DNA from: Macrotrachela quadricornifera
Lineage: Eukaryota; Rotifera; Eurotatoria; Philodinida; Philodinidae
Direction: 5' to 3'
Assembly: GCA_022393335.1 (NCBI GenBank)
Contig: JAJEKB010021353.1
Location: 1,543,036-1,607,035 of the forward strand
Length of the DNA stretch: 64,000 bases
Position numbers and translations under genes: made by a program. Each line of letters opens with the position of its first letter. Within the stretch, counting starts at the first letter, position 1. This document shows, piece by piece, positions 21,663 through 33,652 of the stretch. Below the pieces are notes generated by a model that was given only the letters and a program-made list of their open reading frames with translations, had not been told where the DNA came from and ran no database searches.

Positions 21663-23348
21663 GAGCAAGTGTCCCTAATTACAACAGCAAAAACTTGCTT
21701 CATCTTGTTTGAGTTCGTTCATGACTATTTAACATGTAAATGAAAATATTTTTATATATCAATGATCCCTGAATTCTCCTCTTTCGAATGGTATATGAAT
21801 GAGTTTTCTCCTTCATTTACTTACCGAGAAACCAGTGGTATACAATCGTCAACTCAATTTGTCGATATTAGGTGCCCTGTCCCTAATTACGACACTTGGA
21901 TGGAAAAATTCTATAATCTTTCAAATTATTAATTTTTTTTTATCTTAGTTTTCTGACCAATAATGATCATTTTTAACAACTTTATTTTGAATTTGAAAAA
22001 AGAATCAGTTTTTTGATGTCTGGGGTACCCCCCCATATATCATAAAAATTTTTTTTGTTTTTAATCTATCCATGATCTGTATAGATCAATAGAATAGAGT
22101 GTACTGATCACGAATATGACATTTTTTTTCTATATTAGTCGAGAAATAAGGAAAATCTGGGTCATTTTTGAAAGGCTAAAAAATCAGTTTTTGCCCTAAA
22201 AGTTCACTAATACTATGCATATAGACCTTGATTTTAGGCTCATTCGATGCAGAATTGTTTCCTCTATTAGAATATATAAAAATGTTTTAGGAATAAAGGT
22301 CTTTTAAAAGTGTTAAGCGACCAATACCACCCCCAATGGGTCCTGTAGGCATATGTAGTGTTTTTTTGGCACTTAAAAAAATTACTTTGCATTGATGAAT
22401 CAGCGAGATTTTTACACACTATAGGTAATTCGATGAGCTCCTTCTAATGACACTATTTTCAACACTATTCTAGCTGCTTTTGAACCCCTTGTATAGGTAC
22501 GCTAGGTGAAAGTCGACGTGCGTCCATTGACTATATAAACGATGTTGAAAATAGTGTCATTAGAAAGAGCTCATCGAATTACCTATAGTATGTGAAAATC
22601 TCATTGATTCATCAATGCAAAGTAATTTTTTTAAGGGATAAAAAAACACTACATATGAGTATAGGACCTATTAGGGGTGGTATTGGCCGCTTAACACTTT
22701 TAAAAGACCTTTACTCCTAAAACCTTTTTATATATTGTGATAGAGGAAACAATTCTGCATCGAATGAGCCTAAAATCAAGGTCCATATACATAGTATTAG
22801 TGAACTTTTAGGGCAAAAAGTAATTTTTCGGCCTTTCAAAAATGACCCAGATTTTCCTTATTTCTCGACTAATATAGAAAAAAAATGTCATATTCGTGAT
22901 CAGTACACTCTGTTCTATTGATCTATACAGATCATGGATAGATTAACAACAAAAAATTTTTTAATGATACCTGGGAGGTACCCCAGACATCAAAAAACTG
23001 ATTCTTTTTTTAAATTCAAAATAAAGTTGTTGAAAATGATCATTATTGGTCAGACAACTAAAATAAAACAAAAAAATTATTAATTTGAAAGTTTATAGAA
23101 TTTTTCCATTCAAGTGTCGTAATTGGGGAGGGGACACCTAATATCGACAGATTGAGTTAATGATTGTATACCGGTGATTTCTCGGTAAGTAAATGAAGGA
23201 GAAAACTCATTCATATACCATTCGAAAGAGGAGAATTCAGGGATCATTGATATATAAAAATATTTTCATTTTACATGTTAAATAGTCGTGAACGAAACTC
23301 AAACAAGATGAAGCAATTTTTTGCTGTCGTAATTAGAGACACTTGCTC
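21663..23348. mobile_element. Giant foldback element, about 800-bp arms, TA target duplication
   Basis: Ends are gagcaagtgtccctaatta (21663) and its near-exact inverse at 23348. TA lies immediately outside both ends (21661-21662, 23349-23350). Arms of roughly 800 bp are collinear inverted copies; the loop lies near 22475-22540. The terminal word tgtccctaattacgacact recurs about 200 bp inside each end. No transposase, so a non-autonomous element, possibly mobilised by a Tc1/mariner-type enzyme. Its right end is only about 50 bp before the TFIIE-alpha start codon. Confidence 0.85.
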
Positions 23349-23399
23349 TATATACAATCATTTCTCATATAGATATATCAATAAAAAAAAAATCAAACA

Positions 23400-24623
23400 A
23401 TGTCTTGTAATACAAAAGATATTCAATTGAAATCATTATCTCCAAATGAATCTTGTTTGGAAACATTTGATCCGAAAGTTGTACTTCGAAATTTCATTCG
23501 AATGGTGATGTATACATTTTATACACCAATAAAATCTTTAGTAATAGAATATTTATATTATTACAAAGAGATTACAGAATGTGATCTCGCCACTCGACTT
23601 CAGATTCAATCAGAAGAATTGCGTTCTATTTTGCAAGAAATGAAACAAAATAAATTTGTTAATAAATATTATCGACATGAACAAAAAATCGATTATTATT
23701 CATTTGATGAACACATGTTTATTAATGTTGTTAAATATCGATTGATTAATATGAGAATTGATATTGAAAATTGTCAACGACAGTGTGTCGATGCTGAGCC
23801 ATTGTTCAAATGTGAACAATGTTCTAAGAAATTTAGTGGAAATGAAATACTTTGTCTATGTCAACCTGTCAGAAATGAATATATATGTTCACATTGTAAC
23901 GGTGTCATTGTTGAAGATACCACCAATAAAGTAATTATTGATTTCAATAAGAATATTGTTAAGGAGAATAAGAGTATTATATGTTTTTATGATTAGTCTA
24001 CAGAAATCTGAAAATATTCGATGTATTATTTCTATTGTTAGATTTATTTGTTAACATAGATCTTTTGAATTTTCTCATTCGAATTTTTCAGCAAATATTA
24101 ATTTTGAAAAAAAAGCTTTTAACACAATCTTAATAAAATTAAAATTTGAAACACAATAGATATGTTTTTTAAGATAATCTTAATTATATAATTAGAAACT
24201 CTCTCAAAATTTAGATAAGAAAAAATCTATTCAAAAATTAGCCAATCTATTTAATACAAACCATATAAATTGAGCAAAATTAAGTATGAAATCTTAGTAG
24301 TAAACAGTTATAATAATAAAGAGAAGAAAGACTAATTTTCTTAAATTAAATTAAATATTATTCATTCTCGCTTATAGGAGATAAAAGATAATTTAGAAAT
24401 TCTTATGAGTGAATTCAATATTCAGATGAGTCCATTATTTGATATACTCAAAGAAATTGACATTTATGTTGAACGACAAGGTTGTTGGTCGACTGATGAA
24501 GGTGAAGAAAGAATGGATATTAATATAACACCGATTTTAGAGAAGAATGATATGTTACAAATTCCGAAACCAATGCCTTCTTGGTTCATTGAACCGAAAG
24601 TCAATGTTGATAATTCTTCATAA
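23400..24623 (+). CDS. GTF2E1: General transcription factor IIE subunit alpha, compact form
   Basis: Two exons, join(23400..23957,24378..24623), 267 aa, intron gttaag...cttatag, phase 0. Residues about 25-120 form the TFIIE winged helix (VLRNFIRMVMYTFYTPIKSLVIEYL, read in two parts; LRSILQEMKQNKFVNKYY; MFINVVKYRL). A zinc ribbon follows with C138-x2-C141 and C163-x2-C166. Exon 2 carries FNIQMSPLFDILKE and PMPSWFIEPKV, matching the conserved segment after the ribbon. TFIIE-alpha helps load TFIIH at pol II promoters. The protein is much shorter than the human subunit (439 aa); the long acidic C-terminal region is absent. The splice junction is inferred from phase and family similarity. Confidence 0.85.
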
Positions 24624-25514
24624 TAATCGAAATCATTTGAATAATTTTAAAAATCTTTGTACCTAATCTAAATAAAATAGACAATACTAACTTTCTTCTC
24701 ATTTCAAATATTTCACTTAGAGTAATAGAGAATTTTTATGTAACAAAATATTACTGTCGAATTTTATTTTAATAAAGATATGTATATTAAACGTTTTGAT
24801 CAAATCATGTTTATATCATAACATAAATTTCAAAATATGATATGTTATCGTTTTCAGTGTTTTTGAATATTATATTTCAATTCTCAAAATCTATTTCCCA
24901 TACGTTGTAAATCATATTTTATGGACAAAAGTAGAAATCCAGAGTAAAAAATAAAAGTTTTTTGAGAACTAATAAATCAGTGCATGGTGACTACTAACTC
25001 TCTTCTTTAGCATTTGACAGATACGATAGGACTCATTTTCGTGTACTCAAAAAGTGAGTAAACTACTAAAATCGGTCTGTGTCCGGTCGGCCGTTTACAC
25101 GATAACTTTTCACAATTACATTCGATTGGTCTAAAATTTTGTGCACACAATTGTCTCATCAATATCTCGGTCGAGAGAAGAAGATGAGAGGGATCTGGCA
25201 AGAGATAGTTGAGTTATGGAAAAAATTGTTATTATTCACCAGACCATCCCTGAGTAGGGATGCACCAGTGACAGTTAATAACTGGTAACTGGGTATGTAT
25301 TTATTTGATCTGTGACTTTTTACATCATCCATCGTTTTCTTCTATTAGTATATTATGATTATCCAACTCTAGGATCTGTAATATATTAAAATAAACTCAA
25401 ATTTAGATCGAAGAAGGTGTGCCAATTTACAGACATGACGCCTGAAAAATTTTTTACACAATTTCATTTAGGGATGTGTGGCACACGCTTACCGAGAGCA
25501 TGCTCTATACACCT
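24624..25514. other. Intergenic, nothing recognised
   Basis: AT-rich, with no supported gene. A short minus-strand ORF near 25007-25201 shows no domain. Confidence 0.45.
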
Positions 25515-25687
25515 TTAGGCCCTCAAGTACTATATTAAAGGGTACCCTTACGTACTCAAATTCTATGTTATGGGGTATTCTTGGGCCCTTAACTGCTATA
25601 CTATAAGGGTACCTTTAGGTTCTCATCCACTATACTATAAGGATATCCTTGGGTCCTCATCTACTATACTATAGGGGCACCCTTGGG
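25515..25687. repeat. Minisatellite, about 40-47-bp unit, four to five copies
   Basis: Imperfect tandem units around a tactatactataagggtacc core followed by ttgggtcctcatc variants. A related unit occurs singly at about 55270-55315. No spacer uniformity, so not a CRISPR array. Confidence 0.75.
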
Positions 25688-26765
25688 TAGGGATCGGCGG
25701 TTCCAAAAAAAATGGAACCGAGAACCGAATTTGAAACATTATTTTAGATGTCTTTGGAACCGGAACCGGCTTTCTCAAGTTTTTCAAAACCGGAACCAGC
25801 TTTTTTCCATATGATTATTAACCACAGAGGTGCAAAATCTTTCTCGGGTGCCCCCGCGTGGAGAAGGAAATTTTGAGAAAAAAGCTATTAGAAAAGAAAA
25901 TCTCATTGTCTTCATAACTAACTGTTACAGGATATAATTTATTCTTTTAAGATTTTTACTTTACAAGTTTGCTCTATTTTGATCTTCCCAAGAACAAACA
26001 CATTACTGCCGAAATATAATTTCTTCGTTATTCTTTTTTCCAGTTTTTTTCTACATCTTTTTATTGCTTGCTAAACTAAGCCATGGCTAAAGAAATCAAT
26101 AGTAGGAATTTATCGAACACGAATAATTTCATTATGTGCTAGTTATTTATTTTATGTCAAATAACGTTGGTCTATAAGCGGCGGAAAAAATATCTTGAAG
26201 AAATTTTTCGAAAAATTTCATGAGGGAGAAAATTTTTGATTTTTTGGAAACTTCTATATCTCTGACTAATTTCATCCTGTTTTTATTGATATATGCTCTA
26301 AAGAGTAATAGTGATGTAATAAAACGTTCCATTTGTTGAAAAAATGGAGGATCTGTGGAAATCAACTGATCAGTTTTTGGTCGTTTCTGTACCCTTTCTC
26401 TCAGAGCTTTAGTTTTACACAATACGGAGTAGAACAGCTGATACATCATTTTTCTAAACCACCTTCAAGTTAAAAGAAAAAACTGATCTAATATTATCTT
26501 CAAATTCAATTGAGAGTCGGAAAAAATTGATAGCAACAGCTTCAGCAAAAAGATTCAAACAGGTTGAACAGGATAACATGTGTATATATGATGATAATGA
26601 TATTACTCAAGGAGATAAAAAAGGATGTCATTGACTCATTTTATCAGACGGTTGTAGCTAAACAATCATGTCTTGTACATATAGTATTGTTAAAAATTTT
26701 CTTACTGTTTTACGTTCACTTACACTTTTGAACAGTCTTTTTCTAATAAATATTAATTTCATTTA

Positions 26766-27811
26766 AACTGAACGGGTAGTCGGAAGTTCGCCAATAGGAA
26801 TTTCGCAATCTGGACTCTCGCCATTGGCGAACGTCCACTGGTCTTTCGCCAATATACATCCTGTATTTTCGCCAATTGGCGAATTTCCACTTATCTTTCG
26901 CCAGTGAATGTCAATACTTTCGCCAATTGGCGAAATTCCAATAACCTTTCGTCAATATTGGCGAGAATCCATCGAACTGTCATCTATTTAAATGTAAATT
27001 GATATTGAGTGAAAAGACCGCCAACTATTCGTGCAATAGATAACATTCGTTTATGTCATTATCACAAATTTTATTCGAAGTTTTAGATTTTGTAGGACGA
27101 TCAATAGAAAATGGAGACGAATTAGCTTGTATAAATTACAATATGTTTCTTATATAACTGGGAAAATCTCTCATGAGAAATCGAACTAATATATATATTA
27201 GGAGTGAGATATTTCCAGATATTTATAATCCAATGCCTGTCACAACCCATGCTGGGGCATTACGATCCCAGATTACTAGTAATGCAACATCAACTTCAAC
27301 ATCTGTGGTAAAATCTACTACCAAAATGACTAAAAAATGCCGATCAAAACCACACCCTCATCCCCACATCAGATCAAGGTTAAATTTTTCTTCTTATATT
27401 TCTTATTTACTTTATTCCAGCCATTATTTACATTATTTATATTTGTTCTTTTCTATTCCCACGTCATTTCACATGATGTTTCCTATTATTTCTTTTTTAA
27501 CTCAGTATATTTTCAAAACTCGATCTTGTCATATTTAAACATATTCTAATTCATGCACTTGAGTACATTTAATAATGTCATTCAACTTTGACCAATATTG
27601 GCGAAAGTCATATGAACTTTCGCCAATATTGGTGAAAGTTCACATGACTTTCGTTAACTAATTGGCAAGTATACACGGATATTCGCCAATTGTCTCGCTG
27701 GACATTCGCCAGTTGGCGAAAGTTCACTGGATTTTCGCCAATATACCCACCTGATTTTCGCCAGTAACTGGCGAAAGTCTTATTGGCGAAGAGCGGGAAC
27801 CCCAACTGAAC
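26766..27811. mobile_element. Inner element with 8-bp TSD and TTCGCCAATTGGCGAA arrays
   Basis: The element spans 26774-27803. The 8-bp duplication AACTGAAC flanks it (26766-26773, 27804-27811). Each terminal region of about 200 bp carries many copies of ttcgccaat/attggcgaa, several as the full palindrome. Between them is about 600 bp with an ORF at 27173-27538 of doubtful meaning. The 8-bp TSD suggests a hAT-like integration mechanism; the arrays may be transposase-binding sites. Confidence 0.75.
27173..27538 (+). other. ORF inside the inner element, function unknown
   Basis: 121 codons. The first 65 codons are Thr/Ser/Pro-rich with a His-Pro run (HPHPH); the rest is hydrophobic low complexity from AT-rich DNA. 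A tcaag/gttaaa donor-like site near 27378 could end an exon. No family was recognised; it may be noise. Confidence 0.2.
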
Positions 27812-27957
27812 AACTAGGGAACCAAAGCTTCACGAATTAAACTACATTTTCTTTCATTTTTCTAGTGATTTAATGGCTACGGTTCCATGAAATATTTTAC
27901 GGAGGAACCGGAACCGGTGTTTTTTCTATTCCTGCTAACCGGAACCGCCGATCCCTA

Positions 27958-28648
27958 ACTATATGTAATAGAAAGAGAACGGCTATACAGAACGGAAAAA
28001 AAAGATATATGTATATATATATATACATGTATATGTGCTCATGTGCTGTATTATTTATTTTATTTTTTTACTTGCTGAAAGACACGAATACATCTGAACG
28101 ACGACAAAATTTAAGTAAGCATTATTTTTCTTTATATTTAAGTTTTTAATAATCACTTTTTATATTAATTTTTTTGAAATTTATTAAATTATTTTTTTAA
28201 TTCTATATCCTTTCAGATTCATTCTTTTAATATTTTGTTATTTTTAGATTTATTTTCTTTAATTTTTTGTATTCTTACATTTTCTTGTATTTTTGTTTTT
28301 GCGTGAAATAAAAATCCTATAAATCTTTAAATGTCTGTTAAATTTGACTATCTAAACATTCAAAAAATAAAACAAACGGTATTGGCTAGTTGCACATATC
28401 ACTATTGGTCAAATTCGGTTTACCGGAAAAAACCGCCGGTAACCGAACCGGTAAAACCGCGGTTTATATTCCATGGGAAGATGTTAGAGAGTTATAAAAA
28501 TTGTAATAATCCAACTGTTTCTAAAAACTACCGATAAAATATGATCTATTATTTTCTATTGAGATATTTTTATTCCTAGAAAATATTTCATTTTTCGTAT
28601 AGAAAATCAATTTATATTTATTGACCAAATATAATAATTGAATAAAAT
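27958..28648. other. Intergenic with CCGGT-rich scrap
   Basis: A tatata microsatellite lies at 28010-28040. About 28415-28470 is dense in accggt/ccggtaa words like the hAT subterminal repeats, so it may be a remnant TE end. No gene. Confidence 0.4.
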
Positions 28649-30466
28649 TTATGTTTTCTTTGAAAATAAAACATATCTTTGAAAAATGTTTACTTGATAC
28701 GTTTTTTTAATTTCATTCATATTGAAATCTTCAATAAATATGTTCCAATCGACATCATCAAAACGACTGGAGTATTCAAGATTGTATATGATTAATATTC
28801 TCAAATTTTTAAAATTCTCCAATACTTTCATGATAATATCTGTCCCTTTTTTCGATATACTGAAGAACTTTTTTGAACGAAAATGTATATGTTCAACATT
28901 TGAAAAATAAACATAACATGTTTTTATCAATTGGTCAAATTCATCATCGATAAATTCGATATATATGTCCAATTGTTGAATTTTATTATTTAAAATTGGA
29001 ATTAATTCACTTTCTATTAAAGGTAATTTTCTACTAGATAAAATTAAATGTTTTAAATTTGGTAATAAATAGATTAACCAATCTTTGCTCTTTTCAACAT
29101 TATGACTTTCCAAATAAACAGTTGTAACACTATTCAAACAAACTTCTTTTCTTTCAGAAAAATATTCTAATTCATCCAGATAATAAGTATAATTAAAGTT
29201 AATTGTAGTTAATTTAGGCATTTTTATTTGAAGTTCTTTTAGAATATTAAAATCAGATATCGATTTTAATGATATATTAATGCTTTTGATAGAATACCAT
29301 ATTCGACAATTATTTATTAGAATCTCTGGATTATTTGATTTAACATTATTAAACACTTCGTAAAAAACATCAAAATAATCAAAGTAAAATGGTAATGTGA
29401 AGAAATATTTATCATATATTCCAAATGACCAATTATGATCAGACCAAAACTGATCATTAAATGTCAATAAAATTGTATCATAATCAGATAGACTATCATA
29501 TAATACAGCAATTAGATGAAATTGTTTAAGTTTTATCATTGTTTCTAATAATTGTTGAAGTTTTATACTATTAAATGGAAAATCGATTGGATTGTAAATC
29601 TTCGTCTTAAATAGATCGAGTGATAAACAGATTAATGATGATGAAAATTGTTTTATAAAATTTGTTAACTGATCAAAATCATTTCCTTCATACCAATATT
29701 GATAACCTCTGATTCTTTGCTTCTGATCCAATTTTAAATGTAATTCTTTTAATTTAATATTAATTTTATTTGGCGATATTCTAATGAGATAGGGTGATTC
29801 GGATTGAACCTTTAAATATTCTAAATTTGGTGTATATGATATCAATGAATATATATCTTTAAAGTCAGTTAATATTAATGTTAACGAATGTAAATTAATA
29901 TTCGTTTCGAAAGTATTTGTATCTTTTATTGCTAATGGTGATGTTATCAATGAATATTCAAATGTTTTTAACGAATTTTTATTATTAAAAACTTTTTTTA
30001 ATACATAATCTTGACTATTATAATGATAACGATAATAATCATTTGAATTTTCACAAAATATTTTTATTTCTTGTATTTGAAATGAATGTAAATTATTAAA
30101 TTGATGACTTTCAAAAATTGATTTTAATTCTTCATCTGCAAAACCATGTGGAGAAGAAATAATTAGAGATTTTAAATTTGAAAAATATGCCAATGGAAAT
30201 GATATATTCACTGAATTTATATTTAAAGAGTCAATTTGTGAACCAATAACTGATAGAATATTTTTCCATGGTTTTATATTTATTTTTGGTAATATCAAAT
30301 AATTTATATAACGTTTATTTTCAAATAATAACCTGTTGAGTCGTTGACTAAAGAAGATAAATGTATAAATTATATCATTATTTGATAAATAATCAAATAT
30401 TATAAAAATAATTTCAGTAGGAAAAATATCAAAATATGTTATTGATTTCATGTTTCTTGTATCCAT
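28649..30466 (-). CDS. F-box protein with irregular leucine-rich region
   Basis: Single exon. I choose ATG 30466 (605 aa) because the F-box starts right after it (DIFPTEIIFIIFDYLSNND, residues about 12-30). A further 40 upstream codons to 30586 are hydrophobic and look like read-through of 5' sequence. The rest (about 70-590) is rich in irregular Leu/Ile repeats (LKSLIISS, LEYLKV, LKHLILSS, LRILIIYNL), giving an LRR-like solenoid. F-box proteins act as substrate receptors of SCF ubiquitin ligases through Skp1; the target is unknown. It lies in tandem with a second F-box gene on the same strand. The family is expanded in bdelloids, to my knowledge. Confidence 0.8.
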   Translation of the reverse strand: MDTRNMKSITYFDIFPTEIIFIIFDYLSNNDIIYTFIFFSQRLNRLLFENKRYINYLILPKINIKPWKNILSVIGSQIDSLNINSVNISFPLAYFSNLKSLIISSPHGFADEELKSIFESHQFNNLHSFQIQEIKIFCENSNDYYRYHYNSQDYVLKKVFNNKNSLKTFEYSLITSPLAIKDTNTFETNINLHSLTLILTDFKDIYSLISYTPNLEYLKVQSESPYLIRISPNKINIKLKELHLKLDQKQRIRGYQYWYEGNDFDQLTNFIKQFSSSLICLSLDLFKTKIYNPIDFPFNSIKLQQLLETMIKLKQFHLIAVLYDSLSDYDTILLTFNDQFWSDHNWSFGIYDKYFFTLPFYFDYFDVFYEVFNNVKSNNPEILINNCRIWYSIKSINISLKSISDFNILKELQIKMPKLTTINFNYTYYLDELEYFSERKEVCLNSVTTVYLESHNVEKSKDWLIYLLPNLKHLILSSRKLPLIESELIPILNNKIQQLDIYIEFIDDEFDQLIKTCYVYFSNVEHIHFRSKKFFSISKKGTDIIMKVLENFKNLRILIIYNLEYSSRFDDVDWNIFIEDFNMNEIKKTYQVNIFQRYVLFSKKT

Positions 30467-30605
30467 ATTGAAAAATGCTCCACTGAAAAAGTGAATGTTT
30501 TCTGTTAATATGATGATAACGATGATAACAAATTCTGTGCCCACGTCGATGCATACTATCAATGTGTGCGTAACAGCATACTTCATATACTATATGTACG
30601 CAGTA

Positions 30606-30924
30606 GTGTAGAACTCGTTAACTCGGTTTGAGTATTAAAATTTTAATACTCGAATATTCTAGTTTTCAACTATTCAACTATTTCTATATGATAGATTAAG
30701 GATGCTCTCTACAGGATGCTGCGTAGAGGATGCCGCCCATAGGATGCTGTCCTTAGCATTTGGTTGTAGCCTATAGATACCGGCTCTGTGACACCCTCAC
30801 CCTCAGCATTACGTGTATTACTTATAGCATTTTGCAGAAGGCATCTTGTAGTTACTGCCCTTAATCTTTTGTGTATCAATAGTTGAATAGTTGAAAACTC
30901 GAGTAGAGTCTTCGAGTTCTACAC
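30606..30924. mobile_element. MITE with GTGTAGAACTCG inverted ends
   Basis: Left end gtgtagaactcg at 30606, inverse at 30924. Inner inverted words tagttttcaactattcaac and gttgaatagttgaaaac. The interior holds short tandem aggatgctg units. About 320 bp, non-coding. Confidence 0.75.
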
Positions 30925-31646
30925 GTATGTTATAACAAGCCTATTGAGGTCACGTTTAAAGGAAATCGGTCAATTCTTAGGCAGTTTTTAGATTTCTTAA
31001 GGGTTTCTTTTTAAGAGCTTGCTAAAAATACGAGTGAGGACGATCGCTCCCAGTGTTCCTCCCTAAATCCGCCACTGTTGGAGCCAGTCACGGTTATTAT
31101 TCCTAGTTTTCTAAATGTAGCCGGATTCTATCGTCTTTTCTTTTTCCAGACGATGGTATCTGCATCTTCTCCCGTCCAACATACTGACTAAAGATATAAT
31201 CAGTACGAATGACTCATGTGAGACAACATTAGCCGTTAGTGACTTATCCAAGGTCATTCCATGGATAATGTTAGTGAGGTTTGAATACAGTACCTTGTGG
31301 GTGCGTGCCAAGCAACGTAACCGCTCAACCATGGTGGCTATATAGCCTATGATATGTCAAAAGTACGACACATTTTATTTTAGTGTTTACTTTTTTATTG
31401 TTTAATTATGGATATTAACAAAGATATAATTGATAGCAACAAATACTAAAGTGTATGCAGTGAAACATTCAATGAAAAATAATGAAAGTCATATTTTCCT
31501 GTAATTAAATAAGAAAATGAAGTATTTTAAAAAAAACATTCGTGATGACGTCATCGAAAATCTAAAGTCCAGTAAAAACATAAAATACTTTACAGAGTTT
31601 CCTCGCGTCAAGGCAGAATACAGTGTTTAGTTAAAGTAAAGACATA
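30925..31646. other. Intergenic between two F-box genes
   Basis: No supported gene. A 73-codon minus-strand ORF (31111-31332) has no recognisable domain. Confidence 0.4.
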
Positions 31647-33652
31647 CTAACGCCATAGGTATAGTGTGCGATCAACAGTTTTTGACATACAGTCTTCAGG
31701 TAGTATTTTATTCTCGATCAATATGTCGAATATTTGAGAATAAAGAACATTTACTCGTGTGAAACATAATAAAAATAAATCTCTAGTATTTGGATTGGTA
31801 GGATCCAGTAAGAATCGTGTGATTGGTAGAAAATTCTTTAAGACTGTTTGTATTACAAAATGCTGTACTCGAGAGCAGAGAGCCACGAGAATTCGAATTT
31901 TTTCTAATGTACATTCGTGTATGACAGTCAAATTTGTAATACTATTTGTGTTGGATACAAATTGAAAAGTTTCATTTTGTTGAATTTCGATATAATCAAT
32001 GTTATTTAAAATGTTCGAGTCAAATGTTAATATATGCAGGTTGGGTATAAAATGTAAGAGTTCTATTAATTTTAAAAAAGATAGATCATAGCATTCAAGG
32101 GCTAGTGTAGTTAATTGGTTCAAAGGAAGAATATAATTGAGAGTAGTTGCAATCGGATAATTTGTTGTCGAAAAATTGCTCTCAACAGTTAATTTCGTAG
32201 CATTTGGAAAATATTTTGTACAATTGATTATATCTTCATCACCTCGGATTTGAACATGATTAACTGAGTTAAGATTTATTTCATAATCATTAAAATTAAT
32301 TTCTGTATTCAATTGCTTGTACAATGTATAATCTTTTCTTCTGAAAAAAAATAAAAATATTTTCACTCAAGGATTTTATACATACTTACCGATATGGATT
32401 TATGGAATAGAAGAATATTTTAGAATTTTTATATACTCTACCAAAACATCTTCGACGGTACCTAGATCTTCGTTGTATATAGATTCTTCCATAGTCATCT
32501 GTTCCTTGATATGAATGATAAACGAAAGACCATCCCCGTTCAATCCAAAATGGTGATAGAAATTGATTTACTTGGTCTTTAGTGATCAACGAACCATAAA
32601 TACCATATGCAGAAAGATCAAATTGTATGTCAAAAATACATAAATTCGGCATATAGGATACGATCAAATTCTGCCATCTGATTGCATCTAGATATTCCGC
32701 TGGATTTATATAAGTATTTATTGAAATACGTAAGATTTCAACGGTGCGACAGTACTTTTCTATTATCAATAAATATTGGTTAAAGTGTACATTAGCAAAG
32801 TTGAAAGAAACATGTGTCAAATGGTTTAACACCAATTTATATGGGCTTGTTTGGGAGCTCCACCGTTGTGTTACTGATTGTAAGGATAAATGGCGCAATT
32901 GAGGAACATACGATAAAAAAACGTCAAGTTCGTCATTGTATATGTCATTACTAATGATGAGATGCTCAATTGGACTGTATTTGGTCGTAGCAAATGGTAA
33001 TATTTTTGAGGAACATCTCATTTTTAATGGTATCTTACAATATTTCAATGCAGGCAAATGAAATATTTCAAGATATCTGCTAGTTTTAATTGTAAAATAA
33101 CCAATACAATTAATGACCAACGTAGAGAGATGAGATAACGAAGATATTTGAACCAAAATGTTGTCAAGATAGGTTGATTGTATACAGTTGAGAATGAGAC
33201 TTTGCAGCTCAGAAAATGTCGATAGTTTAGAAATTAATGAAAATGTACAATCATACATCAATGGATTTTCTATTCGAATTAATTGAATTCGATGTTTATT
33301 AGGATGAATTATATCTACTAGATACTGTTGAAAAATTGTTTTTGATATAGATGAAAGATTAACTCGAATGGGATATGTTGAATCAATAAGAAGATTAATA
33401 AATCTTGTATTGAGTTGAAAAAAAGCTTTGTATACATGATGAAATTCCAAGTATTCGAATAAATCGTAGAAAATTTCATTAGGTAATTCTTCGAAACGTG
33501 TGAAAATTGTTTGTTTTAAGCTAAAAAGTCCAAAACAAAACCTGTTGTCATAATATATTCTCTTTTACATACTGATTATTTTGTAATTTTAATCTCTTGG
33601 TATCATCAAGAATATTCAATTTTTCATTCTGTCGACGTTTTATGGAGTCCAT
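31647..33652 (-). CDS. F-box protein with LRR-like region, three exons
   Basis: Reconstructed as complement(join(31647..32340,32390..33520,33573..33652)), 634 aa. Introns are 49 and 52 nt with gtaagt/cag and gtatgt/tag borders. Start ATG at 33652. The F-box lies at residues about 35-80 (FEELPNEIFYDLFEYLEFH across the second exon start). A Leu-rich region follows with repeats such as LQSLILNC, LSTLVINC, LRHLSLQ, LTHVSF, LTTLALEC. Exon 2 ends in a basic patch (RRSRYRRRCFGR), a feature I associate with bdelloid F-box proteins. Likely an SCF substrate receptor. It is a distinct paralogue of the gene at 28649-30466, with different intron content. Confidence 0.85.

Larger units (their letters stand above)
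25688..27957. mobile_element. Non-autonomous TIR element, interrupted by a second element
   Basis: Ends are TAGGGATCGGCGGTTCC at 25688 and the exact inverse at 27957. Subterminal ggaaccggaaccgg motifs lie on both sides. About 1240 bp of its own sequence remains once the inner insertion is removed. No clear target duplication was seen outside it. The ends resemble hAT-type MITEs. ORFs inside (for example 26147-26449, minus) show no known domain. Confidence 0.7.

Noticed and set aside
25515..25687. CRISPR-like regular repeats
   Set aside because: Units are imperfect and contiguous without unique spacers, and the genome is eukaryotic; this is a minisatellite.
26147..26449. 100-codon ORF on the minus strand inside the nested TIR element
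   Set aside because: No domain, no splice partner, and it lies in non-autonomous TE sequence.
30467..30586. Longer N-terminus for the first F-box protein (40 extra residues)
   Set aside because: The extension is hydrophobic and unlike F-box protein starts; the ATG at 30466 gives the usual short lead.
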